The notes under the pieces were generated by a model. It searched no databases and had not been told where the DNA came from. It saw nothing but the letters and a program-made list of their open reading frames with translations. The position numbers and the translations under genes are program-made. Below are positions 23,350 through 34,171 of a DNA stretch of 64,000 nt, in pieces. Source of the stretch: Grifola frondosa (lineage: Eukaryota; Basidiomycota; Agaricomycetes; Polyporales; Grifolaceae); assembly GCA_001683735.1 (NCBI GenBank), contig LUGG01000018.1:620001-684000 (forward strand). The letters are read 5' to 3'. Each line of letters begins with the position of its first letter. Position 1 is the stretch's first letter.

Positions 23350-23606
23350 TTATAATAATGGGTTGTTGATCTCGAACTTGGCTTGATAGATAATATTTCC
23401 ATCCTGATACCCCAAGCATTGGTCTAGGTGAGGGTTGTGTTGACGGGAGATTGTCTGTTGAGTCGGCAGCAGACAGCTTGAAGCTTGTCCGGAGAGACGA
23501 ACTGGGTCCCATTGCATGTGACCGAGAACCTGGAATGCTGAGCGTTCGTGGTATGGAGGAGAGCGACGAGGACAGAAGTGAGGAGCAAGGAGAACTGCAT
23601 CTTCAT
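23350..23606 (-). CDS. Small secreted cysteine-containing protein
   Basis: The start at 23606 gives a good signal peptide (MKMQFSLLLTSVLVALLHTTNA) with a likely cut after TNA. The mature part is short, with cysteines in VTCNGTQ and AVCCRLN and, after one apparent missing base at a TAG (about 23430), a further cysteine in DQCLGYQDGN, ending EINNPLL at 23350. The Cys-Cys pair recalls hydrophobin-like or small effector proteins, but the spacing does not fit a full hydrophobin (only four cysteines are seen). It may be truncated. I make no functional claim beyond secretion. Confidence 0.5.
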
Positions 23607-24059
23607 AATCGTATCGCAGGTTGAGGAGCTCAATGCACTGCGGGAAGAAAAGCTCACCTCACCAGCCTTTTCTGCATCGGAGGGTGCCCGCTCTGCAGTC
23701 AAATCGTGTAAGACATGCTTGCCTGCTGTGAGGTCATGTTCGCATACCGTTATTGTTAGTACAAGCACCTCTCGGAGTTCGATGATATGCATGGAAGCTG
23801 ACCCCTACACAGAAAAATTCACTTGCCATCTGTGATAGCATCTCTTTGGGAGATTGCATCTTCAGCAGAAATGGTCGGTGTGAGCGAAGAGACATTATCG
23901 AGAGAATTGAAGGTACGTTTTCCTCCACATTTTGCTCGATTATTGGTTTAAGGCAATGTAGACAAACTCGTATGTCACGACAAACTGCTTTTTCTCCTCT
24001 CGTTCTTACTCGCATCCATATGAGTATGAACATCTGACCCGCATACCTCCTACAGACGA

Positions 24060-24470
24060 GTCCGAACAAGGCGCTCTGCTTGGAACGGGAGAGGGAGGCA
24101 AAGCGCGTCAGGTATGTGTTATCGCGTCGGCGGCGTCATCCTCCTCATTTTGCGCCACTCGCCTCGCCAGCCTCCTCCCATGCCAAACCGCTGACCATGC
24201 TCGCTTTGCATTAACAGGCCAGGCCGAGTCGGGTAAATCGACGATGCTCCAGAATTTACACCCCTACTTCGCGCCCAGCGTGATTCATGCCGAAGCGGAG
24301 GCATGGCGAGCAGTCATCCATCTCAATCGCTTTCATTATGTCAACTACATCCTCAGCGGCCTCGCCAGCATGAGCAGTGGCGTCGCCAGCAGTGGCGCCG
24401 TCACTGCAGCGGGCCACGGCGAAGCGGAGCGATAGTGGCAAGGAGCACCGCCGATTTCAGATGCACTGCA
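24060..24470 (+). pseudogene. Fragment resembling a G-protein alpha subunit N-terminus
   Basis: A segment at about 24240 encodes GQAESGKSTMLQ, the P-loop of heterotrimeric G-alpha proteins. It is followed by HPYFAPSVIHAEAEAWRAVI and HYVNYILSGL, which match the usual run from P-loop into the helical domain. An upstream piece (LEREREAKRV, about 24090-24115) ends in a GTATGT donor and resembles the charged N-terminus of the large basidiomycete G-alpha type. The frames of the two pieces do not join cleanly, the helix linking them is missing, and no switch regions, NKxD or TCAT motif appear downstream. It is best read as a broken or truncated G-alpha copy. A gene spoiled by sequence error would still lack the C-terminal two thirds. 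Confidence 0.5.
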
Positions 24471-25462
24471 TGCGCCGAACCGAATAAAGCTTCATCGTAC
24501 TCACATGAGGACGTCCGTCCAGGTCTCGTGTGCTCCAGAAAGATATTGCGGACAGAACTTCCGAAAACCGTTATTGTGGCGAGTGTCTCGAACGTACTAG
24601 ATGTTCGCCTGAGACGCCTTCGAAGGGATACCACAGTGTGATAGTTTCGGTGTTACTTGCTTGTTACAATTGATCTGATAATTCCTGGATTCCGACGCAT
24701 TCCTGTTTCAGCAGGTCACGAACATCAACCAAAAACTAGCAATTCTCTCGCTGGTACAAACGACGCGAGGAGCAAATGCCAATGATATGCCACATCACTC
24801 CAAACACTTGGACATTGAAACATGCATTCCTTGACCGAATATGCGTCATATTATGAGCATAACCCGCGACCATTCCTATCATTTGCAAGTTCAGAACATT
24901 GGCTGCGCATTAATGTTTTTATCCCGGATTGATCCCACAGCTTCGGATCCCGCAGCCACTGACTTGAAGTTCTAGTGGCGCGGTGGCTGTGATTAGTACC
25001 AAAGGAGTCATTCTGTACTCTCAGTTCTAACTACTCCAACCGGTCGGAAGTGCTTGAGTATCGACACCAGATGATTTGTAGAATAGGAATACGATCTCGA
25101 CGTTGCCGCAGATGAGTTGGTTTGAGAACTTGAAGGTTTGAAGCTTGAAGGCGCGCCACCAGGCAGTGTTGGACTGTTTGGTCGCTGCCGACCTCTCCCA
25201 GAGACTCCCAGGATCCATCTTCCTACACATCGCTTTACTTTTGTCGTCCTCGCCGTCGTTGACGTCGAGCAACACGTCTCTCAGGTATGTTTTTCGCCTG
25301 GTAGCTCAATGCCTAGCCCCATCCCGCGTCCCCCTCCTCACCGTCCCCCGTCCTTCCCTTCCAGAGCCATTTCCGACCTCCTGTCCCAAGCCTCCTCTCC
25401 CCCTTGCTCACAGGCCTTGACGCCGCCGTCTGTCCGAGCTAAAATACACTAAATTTGCGACT
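24471..25462. other. Intergenic, no gene seen
   Basis: The sequence downstream of the G-alpha fragment has only short frames. The right part, rich in C and T just before 25463, looks like the pyrimidine-rich promoter or leader of the KH gene. Confidence 0.45.
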
Positions 25463-26872
25463 ATGCCAGAAGCCGATTCGACGCGCAAACGTTCCCGCTC
25501 CCCATCCGACGCCGACCAACCGAAGCACAAGCGTGCCAACACAGGCGCTACCTCCTCAGATGACTCACAAGCTCACAACTCACAATCGTCCGCGCATTCC
25601 GCCACTGCGGGTGATGTCAATATGGCTGATGCCCGGGCCTCCGTGGACGACACAGCTGCTTCCACCCCAACCCCGTCTCAACGTTCCGACAAGGCCACTT
25701 CCTCCGACATGGCAGAACCCTTATCCGGAGATGGTTCTGTAGACCGCGATAAGTCGTCAGCCACTACGTCAGGAGCGCCTAGTAGCTCCGCGGCACCAGT
25801 CGCCCCCCCGGCGGCCAATATACATATGCGTTGCTTGATTGTCACCCAAGACGCCTCGATCATCATCGGCAAGGGAGGTTCCCATGTTAATGAGATTCGG
25901 GAGAAGAGCGGTGCTAGGGTGATGGTCTCGGAAAGTATTCCAGGGAACCCTGAGCGGATTCTAAATGTGAGCGGGCCGTTGGACGCTGTGTCAAAGGCGA
26001 GTGCGGTGCCTTCGTCATAATATCTCGTGTTGAGCGTCATTTGCAGGCATTTGGTTTGATTGTACGTAGAATCAACGATGAGCCTTTCGACAAGCCTTCG
26101 GTTCCAGGCAGCCGTGCAGTGACCATCAAGTTCATGATACCGAACTCGCGCATGGGCTCGGTCATCGGAAAGGGAGGAACCAAGATCAAGGAAATCCAGG
26201 ACGCTAGTGGTGCGAGGCTGAACGCGAGCGAAGGCATGCTTCCTGGATCTACAGAGGTACCATCACTCGCACCGTCCAAACTGCTTTGTCAATCTCACTA
26301 TACCCTTGCAGCGAGTCTTGAGCGTGTCTGGCGTCGCAGATGCCATACATATTGCAACTTATTACATCGGAAACATCCTGATTGAGGCTAACGAAAGGAT
26401 GCCTTCGTACAACAACTCGTCTTACCGTCCCTCGAGCTATCAGCGCCGGCCGCCGTACTCTGGCTCGTCTTATGTGCCGGGCTACACGAATCCGTATCCG
26501 TCGGGTGGTGCACAGCCATCGTCGCAATTGCAGACACAACAGATTTACATTCCTAACGATTTGGTGGGCTGTATCATTGGGAAGGGTGGCGCCAAGATTA
26601 ACGAAATCCGGCACATGAGCGCAAGTCAGATTAAGATCATGGAACCAGGTGCTGTGGGTGTTGGCATGAACGGCGCCCCCGCGCCAGCAGGAGGGGAGGG
26701 CGAGAGGCTGGTTGTTATCACTGGCCACCCTGCGAATATCCAGATGGCTGTGCAACTGCTGTACCATGTAGGTTTCGTATTACTACCTCTTGGTTGATTG
26801 CATTGCTGATAGGCGCTCTAGCGATTGGAACAGGAGAAACAGAAGCAACTCCGGGCGCAGTCCAGCTCGTAA
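25463..26872 (+). CDS. Triple KH-domain RNA-binding protein (PCBP/Rnc1/Pbp2-like), 416 aa
   Basis: Four exons join in phase 0: 25463-25996, 26047-26256, 26312-26767 and 26822-26872. An N-terminal Ser/Asp-rich region contains a basic motif (RKRSRSPSDADQPKHKR), possibly nuclear. Three KH domains follow, at about residues 120-185, 203-268 and 325-400, each with the G-K-G-G loop (IIIGKGGSH, VIGKGGTKIKEI, IIGKGGAKINEI). The third is preceded by a Ser/Tyr/Pro-rich linker. The short C-terminus is charged. The order and linker length match poly(C)-binding-type proteins such as S. pombe Rnc1 and S. cerevisiae Pbp2/Hek2, which bind mRNA and affect its stability or localisation. The first intron appears to begin with GC instead of GT (GC-AG type). 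The gene is intact and convergent with the RING gene. Confidence 0.88.
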
Positions 26873-27184
26873 ACCCAGGTGGCGTGTATGTTCAGGGAGT
26901 GTTGTTGCAGCCGTACTTCTCTTGATGATTTTTTTATCACCTGAACTTTCCTATGTTTGTGCTGGCGTTACTTCGATCTGCTTCAGTTATTTTGCAATGG
27001 CTATTCTCCAAGTTCTCCGCTTTCGACTCCCATGCCCCCATCCCCCTCCTCATCGTACATATCATAGCATTCGGCTGCCGTCATCAAGTAGTAATACATA
27101 TCGTGTTGTGCGTAAAGAGACCAATGAAAGAGGTTTGTATGGTATAACTTGCGCGGATGTCGTAGCTCTGAGCAGTCCATATAC

Positions 27185-28238
27185 TCAAACAATTTGGAGA
27201 GATTCATCGGAAGAATGGTCAATATCGCCCTGTGCTAGCTTCTTAAAGGATGTGAGTTGCGCCTTCGAGGCATAATACTACATAGATCGCCGGAATCAAC
27301 ACCGAAGCATTTTGGATATATGGATGGTCGACCAACTTACCTTCTTTTTGTACCCAGCGGCGGTGGCCCGCCACCGCTTCATCTCTACATTCACCTGCGT
27401 CAGCACTTCCCGATCCTTCTCTGATTTCTCTCGTGCTGCAGCCAATTCGCGCTGGACGACATAGTATCGCTCCTCAATCGCATGCATCTCCGCCTTCATT
27501 TCCTCTTGCTGGAGAATTTGATCTTGCAGCCGCTTGCGTCGCTCGTCCCTCTGACGGCGTATCTGCTGCACACTGTTTGCCTCACGCTGTTCCATGGTTC
27601 GTTTGAGGGTATGGTGCTCCTTCAAAAGTTCGAGGATGCGCTTGTCACTGTCTTTAGCTTTCTGTAAGAGTGTAGTACGTTCAGCGTGCTCCAGGCATTC
27701 AGTGTTCGCGGACGCACTATCCGCAACTGTGCGAGGATCGCCGCCATGGACATCCATACGTGCTGAAGGGTTGATGAGCACAGGCAGGTCAAAGGGAGCA
27801 ATCCAAGGCATTTACTCTGCCTTCGGAACTCTCCTCGAAACAAAAGTGTAGCTGGAGATATAATTCAAGTCTGCGAGTGTTTTAGCACACTATGAACCGA
27901 CGGATCAGGCATCAGACCCACCTGTACAAGGCCTGTTCTGTCGGACAGTCGTCAGCCTGGAGGGCTTCCAGACACGCATCGACCTCCGCATTCCCAATAG
28001 TCCCCAGGCCATTGAGGCTCTCTCGTGGACTATGAGACGTGCTGTCGCTCGGATAACTGGGAAACAACTTGATGAGGTCGCTCATGGTTTGGGGTTTGCG
28101 GCATATCGCGCATGTTGGACGCTCCTGGCCAAAGTGGAACGCAGCGCACTCGACACAGTAGAGGTGACCACAGCGTGTTGACATCGGGGAATTTGAAGGG
28201 GTGAATTCATCGAGACAAATCGTACACTGAGCGTACAT
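27185..28238 (-). CDS. RING-finger and coiled-coil protein, probable E3 ubiquitin ligase
   Basis: The first exon, 28238-27922, begins MYAQCTICLDEF and holds a C3HC4-type RING (C-x2-C ... CGHLYCVEC ... CAICRKP). A second exon starts at 27870 (LELYLQLHFCFEE). The long third part contains a charged coiled coil (residues such as RTTLLQKAKDSDKRILELLK, QQIRRQRDERRKRLQDQ). A phase-0 intron from 27340 to 27278 leads to the last exon ending SDESLQIV at 27185. The joint between exons 2 and 3 is out of phase by one base, so either a base is missing or the splice sites differ. The domain order, RING then coiled coil, is typical of E3 ligases that dimerise; the substrate is unknown. It is divergent from BRX1, with 130 bp between the starts. 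Confidence 0.75.
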
Positions 28239-28368
28239 GACCGCGCCGAACAAAAGGATGTCTCGGCGCTCGCCCGCCACACGACGCGAGGTGAATCATG
28301 TGATGCAACAAAAATGAATCCGCTTGCGGAATCTTCAAGTTAATACGTTTGAACTTGTTTTCTCTATC
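28239..28368. promoter_or_regulatory. Bidirectional promoter between the RING gene and BRX1
   Basis: Only 130 bp separate the two start codons, which point away from each other, so both transcripts must start here. No element was identified with certainty. Confidence 0.6.
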
Positions 28369-29506
28369 ATGGCATCTCTACTCAAGGTTCAAAAGAAGAA
28401 TTCTTCTAAGGCTGATGCAAAGGGGAAGCGCAAAGCTGAAGCCATGGACGTTGACGAAGAAATTTTCGCCCCTGCAACAAAGAAACCTAGGAACAAGCAG
28501 AGGGTGCTCCTGCTGTCGTCTCGCGGAATCACTCATCGCATGAGACATCTCATGAATGATCTTGAAGTCCTTCTGCCTCATGTGAAGAAAGGTATTTATT
28601 TTGAACACCGTCACTGCTCACAGTGACTGAAGCAGCCGTGTGGTTTATAGATTCGAAGCTCGACTCGAAAAGCCAACTACACCTGCTTCCTGAGCTCGCA
28701 GACCTTAATAACTGCAACAACACACTGTACTTTGAGGCCCGTCGGCATGAAGACCTATACCTCTGGGCAGCAAAAACACCGAACGGACCGAGCATCAAGA
28801 TGCACGTACAGAACGTGCACACGATGGACGAGCTCAAAATGACAGGAAATTGTCTAAGGGGAAGCAGAGGATTGTTGAGCTTCGACAAGGCTTTTGACGA
28901 GACCGAATGGGGAAAGCTTACGAAGGAGGTGTTCACGCATGTGAGTGTATTCAGGCGGCCAGACTGCTCGCTGTTCTGACCGTGGCTGCGGGTATCCAGA
29001 TTTTCGGCGTCCCACCGCAAGCGCGGAAGGCGAAGCCTTTCATCGACCATATCCTTACTTTTTCTATCCTTGATGACAAGATCTGGTTCCGCAATTACCA
29101 GGTAGGTTGTATATCATTGCAGGGCGAGACGACTTTTGACTTACGCTCGCGCGTAACAGATTATTGAAAAAGATCCCCTTCAGCCAAATGGGCCCCCTCA
29201 AACATCTCTCGTTGAGATAGGCCCGCGTTTTGTTCTCACACCGATCCGCATATTCGAAGGTGCTTTTGGCGGTGCGACGGTGTATTCCAATCCTGGTGCG
29301 TATCCAAACTCGGTGTCTTGATCCACGTTGATTCTGATGCATGATATACAGAATTTATCTCACCGGCCGCGGTACGGTCCGCTCTGAAAAGAGAAAAGGG
29401 CGAGAAATATGTCAGCCGGAAACATGCAGAGGAGGACAAATCCGGACGGAAAGAGAGGAGGAGAAGAGAGGAGGACGAGCTGGCTGTTGCCAAAGTTTTC
29501 TCATAG
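28369..29506 (+). CDS. BRX1: Ribosome biogenesis protein BRX1, Brix domain, 301 aa
   Basis: Five exons, 28369-28591, 28651-28940, 29000-29101, 29160-29295 and 29352-29506, join without frame breaks to 301 residues, near the 291 of yeast Brx1. A short basic N-terminus with a nuclear-type patch (TKKPRNKQR) is followed by the Brix domain: VLLLSSRGITHRMRHLMNDL, then a conserved middle (HEDLYLWAAKTPNGPSIKMH, VHTMDELKMTGNCLRGSRG), FDETEWGKLTKEVF and KPFIDHILTFSILDDKIWFR. The C-terminal Lys/Glu-rich tail (KREKGEKYVSRKH) ends AKVFS. Brx1 works in the nucleolus in 60S subunit assembly. The gene shares its promoter region with the RING gene and is convergent with the adenosine deaminase gene. Confidence 0.93.
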
Positions 29507-29746
29507 TGCTTTCTTCATCACACATGTCTTCATTCAGTATTTTCCCTGCAACATCGTTACACCGGCCCTAGCGGGATATACTAATGCTACATCTATTGAG
29601 ATACGAAGCGACAGTTGAAGAATGCAACTCTCCATCTGTTGAACACGGAGTATCTATCTGTTGAGAGACGAAATGCCCCATCTGCCGAAGAATCGAGGCG
29701 AAGGAAGAACCTCGAATCTCCTGCGATCCGCTTGCCCTCACTCAGC

Positions 29747-32034
29747 TCAGTTAGCAGCATTTCCCTTGCTCTCCTCACGCACAACCCAGTCGATGAAGGT
29801 AGCCCACCGCTTCTCGAACAGGGATAGAGCAAGCTCCCTTTCTTGCGTGTCCAAGCACGAGTACTAAGTAACTCTAATGAAACAACAGTAACAAACACAG
29901 GAATATTGGAACACTCACCCTCAGGCTATCTCGAGCCATCTCACCCAAGGTGGTAAGCCCGGTCACTTCACTGGCTACGAGAACCTAGGATCCACTGACT
30001 ATGAGAAATAGGTGAGGATCGCCACAGGATCCCTTAAGTACCTGGAAGAAGTCGAAGGAGAGGCCCATGTTCCCAAACACCGCAGGATCGTCGGAGCAAA
30101 GCGCGACTGTGACGCCCTGGTTCATGAGAACAGGCAATGGATGTGTTGGCATGGACGATGTGAGACGCTATGAATTGGAGGATTCTCAGTACTTGCTTGA
30201 ACAGAACAGAAGGGGGAGCATGCGCAATTGTTCACGTACCAAAATCTCATTTCTGTAAGATGCAGCGGAATCAAAGTGGAGATAAAATGTGAACGCGTGA
30301 GGATCTCACGAGATGGGGCAAACTTCCACAGCGATTTTTTTCTCCCTGCAAATCTCCATCAGTCTGGGATGCTTGACTAGTGAGAAGCTTGTGCCAGTAG
30401 CAGTGTCAGGGATATCCTCCATTCAGAACGATACGACTAACCCATGGCCGATTCGTTTGGTATCAAGCAAAATGGCATCGTAGAGATTCATATCAGCGGC
30501 AGTACCATCTCCAAGTGTTTCTCCCGCATGGAAAATGAAGGGAATATCAATACCGAGCTCTTTCTGACGCTCAACAAATTTCTTGAGGGGCACGATGTAG
30601 TCGATGAGTGGCCGCAAAGAGTCTTCGTGGCCGACAAGGTCGAAACCTGTAAAATCAGTTGAATTGAGCCTCGAAAACTGTCTAACACACAAGAAAACGT
30701 ACCTGCTAACAAATGAGGGAACTCTTGTTTGAGTGAAAGGCAGTCCTCAAGGCACCACTCGAGCTCTTCACATGTGATATTTCGCATTGTAGTATAGATG
30801 ATCTGAATGCAATCGACATCTCAAAATCCAACGGAGTGGGTAAAAAATCCACGAATACCTTTGAGCCAACAAATTCGTCTTCACGCCCCTGCCGCTTCAT
30901 CTCATCCTTAACTTCATTGAGGACGCGGTTGTACATGACGAACCACTCTCTATGCGGGATGTTCTCTTGTCCGTCTGCTCCGAACATGCATCTGTGACGG
31001 CACATTAGCGAAATGTGTACGACAAGATATGATGAGACACACTCCGACCAGAACATTATGCGAGCTTCGCTATATGATATCCCGTCCTCAATTGAGGACA
31101 TGAAAAATTCACGAACATACTGGGTCCATACTGGTGCAAAGCGGATTAATGGCTAGATATTTGAATTATGCAATAGTTCCAACAAACAACATGAATCAGC
31201 CGCTTACGTTGGATACAATGAATGTGCTCGCGAATTTCTTCCAGATCTATATAGCGCAGAACGTGAGCGACATTCTATTCGGGGTTTCTATACTATTGAC
31301 CTTGTAGGTTGTGTTATGGGTTCCATATGCTTGTGATGGGTTAATCATTAGAGCACCGACTACCCAGTTGTCAAAGCCCTCAGGGCCTCCTAGACTTTCG
31401 TGGAAGTTCTCTCTGGCTTTCTGCAGCGGCACCCAAGAATCAGGGATATACGCATCGTCTGTGAGACTAGTAAGGGCAGAGAATTGAGCTTCTGGCAGAG
31501 CTTGGAACTGCGGCAAGGTATCATTGATAGAATTGGCGGTCAAGTGTTCATGCGTCCGGACATGTAATGCGGGCTGGCCGAGAGCCAGACGAAGGAGAAC
31601 ACGAGCGTTCACGGTCGCATCAAGATGTGCATGAAGAAGTGCGCCCTTGGGCATCTACGTCTCACTCAGTGCCGATCTGCAGGTAGGCGAGCGATACGCG
31701 TACCTTGCTGAGAATCTTGAAGAGTTGTGTACCAAGAATTGTCTCCCGAGCTTATGCAAATATCGTCGACAACGTAAGCCGAGGTAATAGTTGAGACTAA
31801 CCCACCCGTCAAAAATTCCATGCCTGGAAATACATGGAGCAGTGCGTTCTCAGCACCGGACGCAGCCTGACTCTCTGGACCCCATACCGAGATGGCTTCA
31901 GCAGCTCGAATGTCGCGTACAATTCTATCCGCGCGTTGCTCGGCATCGGACAGCTTCTTCCCATGTATAGCATCCACGCGACGTCCTCTATCTTCACGAA
32001 TCAGCTGGTGGCGTTTCTGCAGATAGCTTTCCAT
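29747..32034 (-). CDS. Adenosine deaminase, ADGF/CECR1-like subfamily
   Basis: A multi-exon gene starts at 32034 (MESYLQKRHQLI). Metal-binding and catalytic motifs appear in order: HAHLDATVNARV (near 31633), the FHAGETLGDG segment with catalytic Glu (near 30530), and CSDDPAVFGN (near 30090). Other family stretches are FEGFDNWV-like (PEGFDNWVVGAL), PVWTQYVREFF and HPRLMEICREKKIAVEVCPISN. Every splice I traced is phase-compatible, for example after LFKILSK into MPKGALL and after HG into FSLVKHPRL. The last exon ends SKGNAAN at 29747. The reaction is deamination of adenosine to inosine. The long N-terminal extension before the HxH motif places it with ADGF/CECR1, which are often secreted, but no signal peptide is visible here. 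The start region is divergent from CSM1. Confidence 0.88.
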
Positions 32035-32287
32035 TCTGTCGAGCTGATGGGTGGAAATATTGCGACTCCAAGTTCGAGCTGTATGTGTGTATATATATGC
32101 AGAAGGTCCAGTGACTCGAACTCGTCGGCTGCAAGTGTCCAATTGTTCATCGTGATCCCCGAACTGATGAGGACGCGTGGTGATGGTCAGTTTGCGGGAG
32201 GCACGGTCAAAAGATGCGGCACGTGGCTCTGTCGACGTGCAGCGCGTTGTTTGTTCCTCCAAACACCGCTGGTCCGACACGCCCATC
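32035..32287. promoter_or_regulatory. Divergent promoter between the adenosine deaminase gene and CSM1
   Basis: This is 253 bp between two divergent starts. An AT-rich patch (GTATATATATGC, about 32090-32101) might serve as a TATA-like element for the minus-strand gene. The assignment is positional. Confidence 0.5.
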
Positions 32288-34071
32288 ATGTCTTCAGACG
32301 AAGACGACGAATTCGGTACGTAATTCAGTTATCTCAATCAAATATTGAGAACTTCTGAATATGTATGAAGATCTCCCTTCCAGAGGCCCGCTATGACCCT
32401 ACTACTCCGGGTAAGCCGATCAAGAAGGCTCGTCCCAATCGACCAAGTAACAGTCGTCCAGTTGCGGGCCCATCGAAGCCAACCGCACCAGGAGGTGCTG
32501 CCAAGAGGCGGACCGCGGTTAAACGCGTGGTGCAGAAGGCGGACGTAATGGAGATCGCGGATGACCAGGATGTTGTGCTCGTGTCGTCTTCAGAGAACGA
32601 GCGGAAGCAGAAACGCGATGAACACGAGGATGATGGCGACCCCGTGGAGATCCTAGACCCAACTAAAGTCGCAGGCAAGAAAGTTGCCTCTAACGGGAAG
32701 TCAAGATCGGCGAAGGGACGGACAAAGGCCGTGTCTCCGCCAAAGCCACCTGCGGAAGAGGAACTAATGGACGTGGATCATGATCAAGTCGTCGAAGTGA
32801 GTGGAGATGAATCCGTTGAACAACCTGTAGTCGCAGTGGTCCATACGAAGACAAAAAGCACGAAATCCACTGCAGCATCCGCGCGAAATGGGGCGGAAGG
32901 AAATCGCACAGTTCTCGAGATAGAACATCTTCGCAAACGCCTGGAGACGTAACTATATGTAAATTATTTGATCGTGGTCGATAATAAGATATTGTGCCAA
33001 CAGGTTACTTCTCAAAAGAACAATCTCGCGCAACAGCTGCAAGAACTACACCAGATTCGGGAGACAGAGCCCGAGCAGGTATTGAGGGAGCGTTCAGCCG
33101 ATTTTGATGCAAAGACGGAGAGTGAGCATCACTAATTTGTCGGGCTTTTGTCACCTGCTAAACCACGTTCTAGCGCAGACGTCCCTCATAAAGGAACTGA
33201 CCTCCCAATTGGCGAGAGTGAAAGAATTGTCCGGCTCGGAGAAGTCATACACCCTCCATTTCCTCACACGAGAGGCCGCGGACGAAGAGAACAAGGCCAT
33301 GAAGACAGAAGTTGATCGTTTAAAGGAGACAATCAGGCGGAAGGATATGCTCTTGGCCGAGAAAGATAAGCTCATTGCTCAGCAGAAAGACAGAGGTGCG
33401 TCGTTAAAATTATTTTGTCAACCGCCGTCGAAACTCACAGCGCGTGTGACACAGAAAAGGTATTACAGTCTGATTTACAAGCGGAGATCGAGCGAGGGAA
33501 GTTGCTCTCATCAAGAAACCCACCTCCAGCCGTTACGCGAGTGTTAAAGAACGTCGCGGAGGATCCGCTGCAGCATCGTATCATTCGACTCTACGAAGAC
33601 ATGACCAACATGCTTATCACTGGCGTAAAACTCGAGAAAAATGCAATGACGGATATCGAGGAGCCTATCTTCACCTGCATCTACACATGCAGCGGCACCG
33701 GGGATGCACGTATGTTCCCGTTCTCAATTCTTCAGACAACTCTCATTCTGATATCACCTGTAGCTCCCTTTTCACTCAATTTCACGCTCCGGCAGGTGTA
33801 TGATAGACCCGATGACTTAGCCCCAAATATCACGGTCGCCTCGAAGGACCAGCTGGAGGAGAAATTTAGATACACGCCGCTCAACCTGGACAAGGAACTA
33901 CCGGAATTCGTGCAGCGATTGTCATTCTTTAAGGACCCTTTTGCATTCTCATATGGCCAAATGACCATATTCCTGAAGACGTTGACTGACACCATGGCCG
34001 GCGTGCAGGGCAACGGGGAGGAGGAAGACGAAATGGCGGAGGACGAGGCCGTCATGGTGGAAAAGAGGTAA
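32288..34071 (+). CDS. CSM1: Monopolin complex subunit Csm1/Pcs1
   Basis: Exon 1 (32288-32315, MSSDEDDEF) is followed by exon 2 from 32384 (EARYDPTTPGKPIKK...), which is long, acidic and basic by turns and disordered. Exons at 33004-33121, 33174-33395, 33455-33709 and 33764-34071 join in frame and encode a coiled coil (VTSQKNNLAQQLQEL, TEVDRLKETIRRKDML, DLQAEIERGKLL). The C-terminal globular domain is of the Csm1/Pcs1 type: RIIRLYEDMTNMLITGVK, EEPIFTCIYTCSGTGDA, SLNFTLRQVYD, FRYTPLNL and a last helix. Csm1 forms a dimer that links kinetochores, in meiosis I in budding yeast and to prevent merotelic attachment in fission yeast. The donor after exon 2 (GAGACGTAACT) is one base out of phase, which a missing G would explain. 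Convergent with the asparaginase gene. Confidence 0.85.
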
Positions 34072-34171
34072 TAGCTCAGTTGTTTTTCTCTTGGGTTACA
34101 GGTAGTGTATCCATGCAATGTACTCTGTGACGCGCTATAATAGTGTAATTACATCAATGAGTTCGCCGTTG

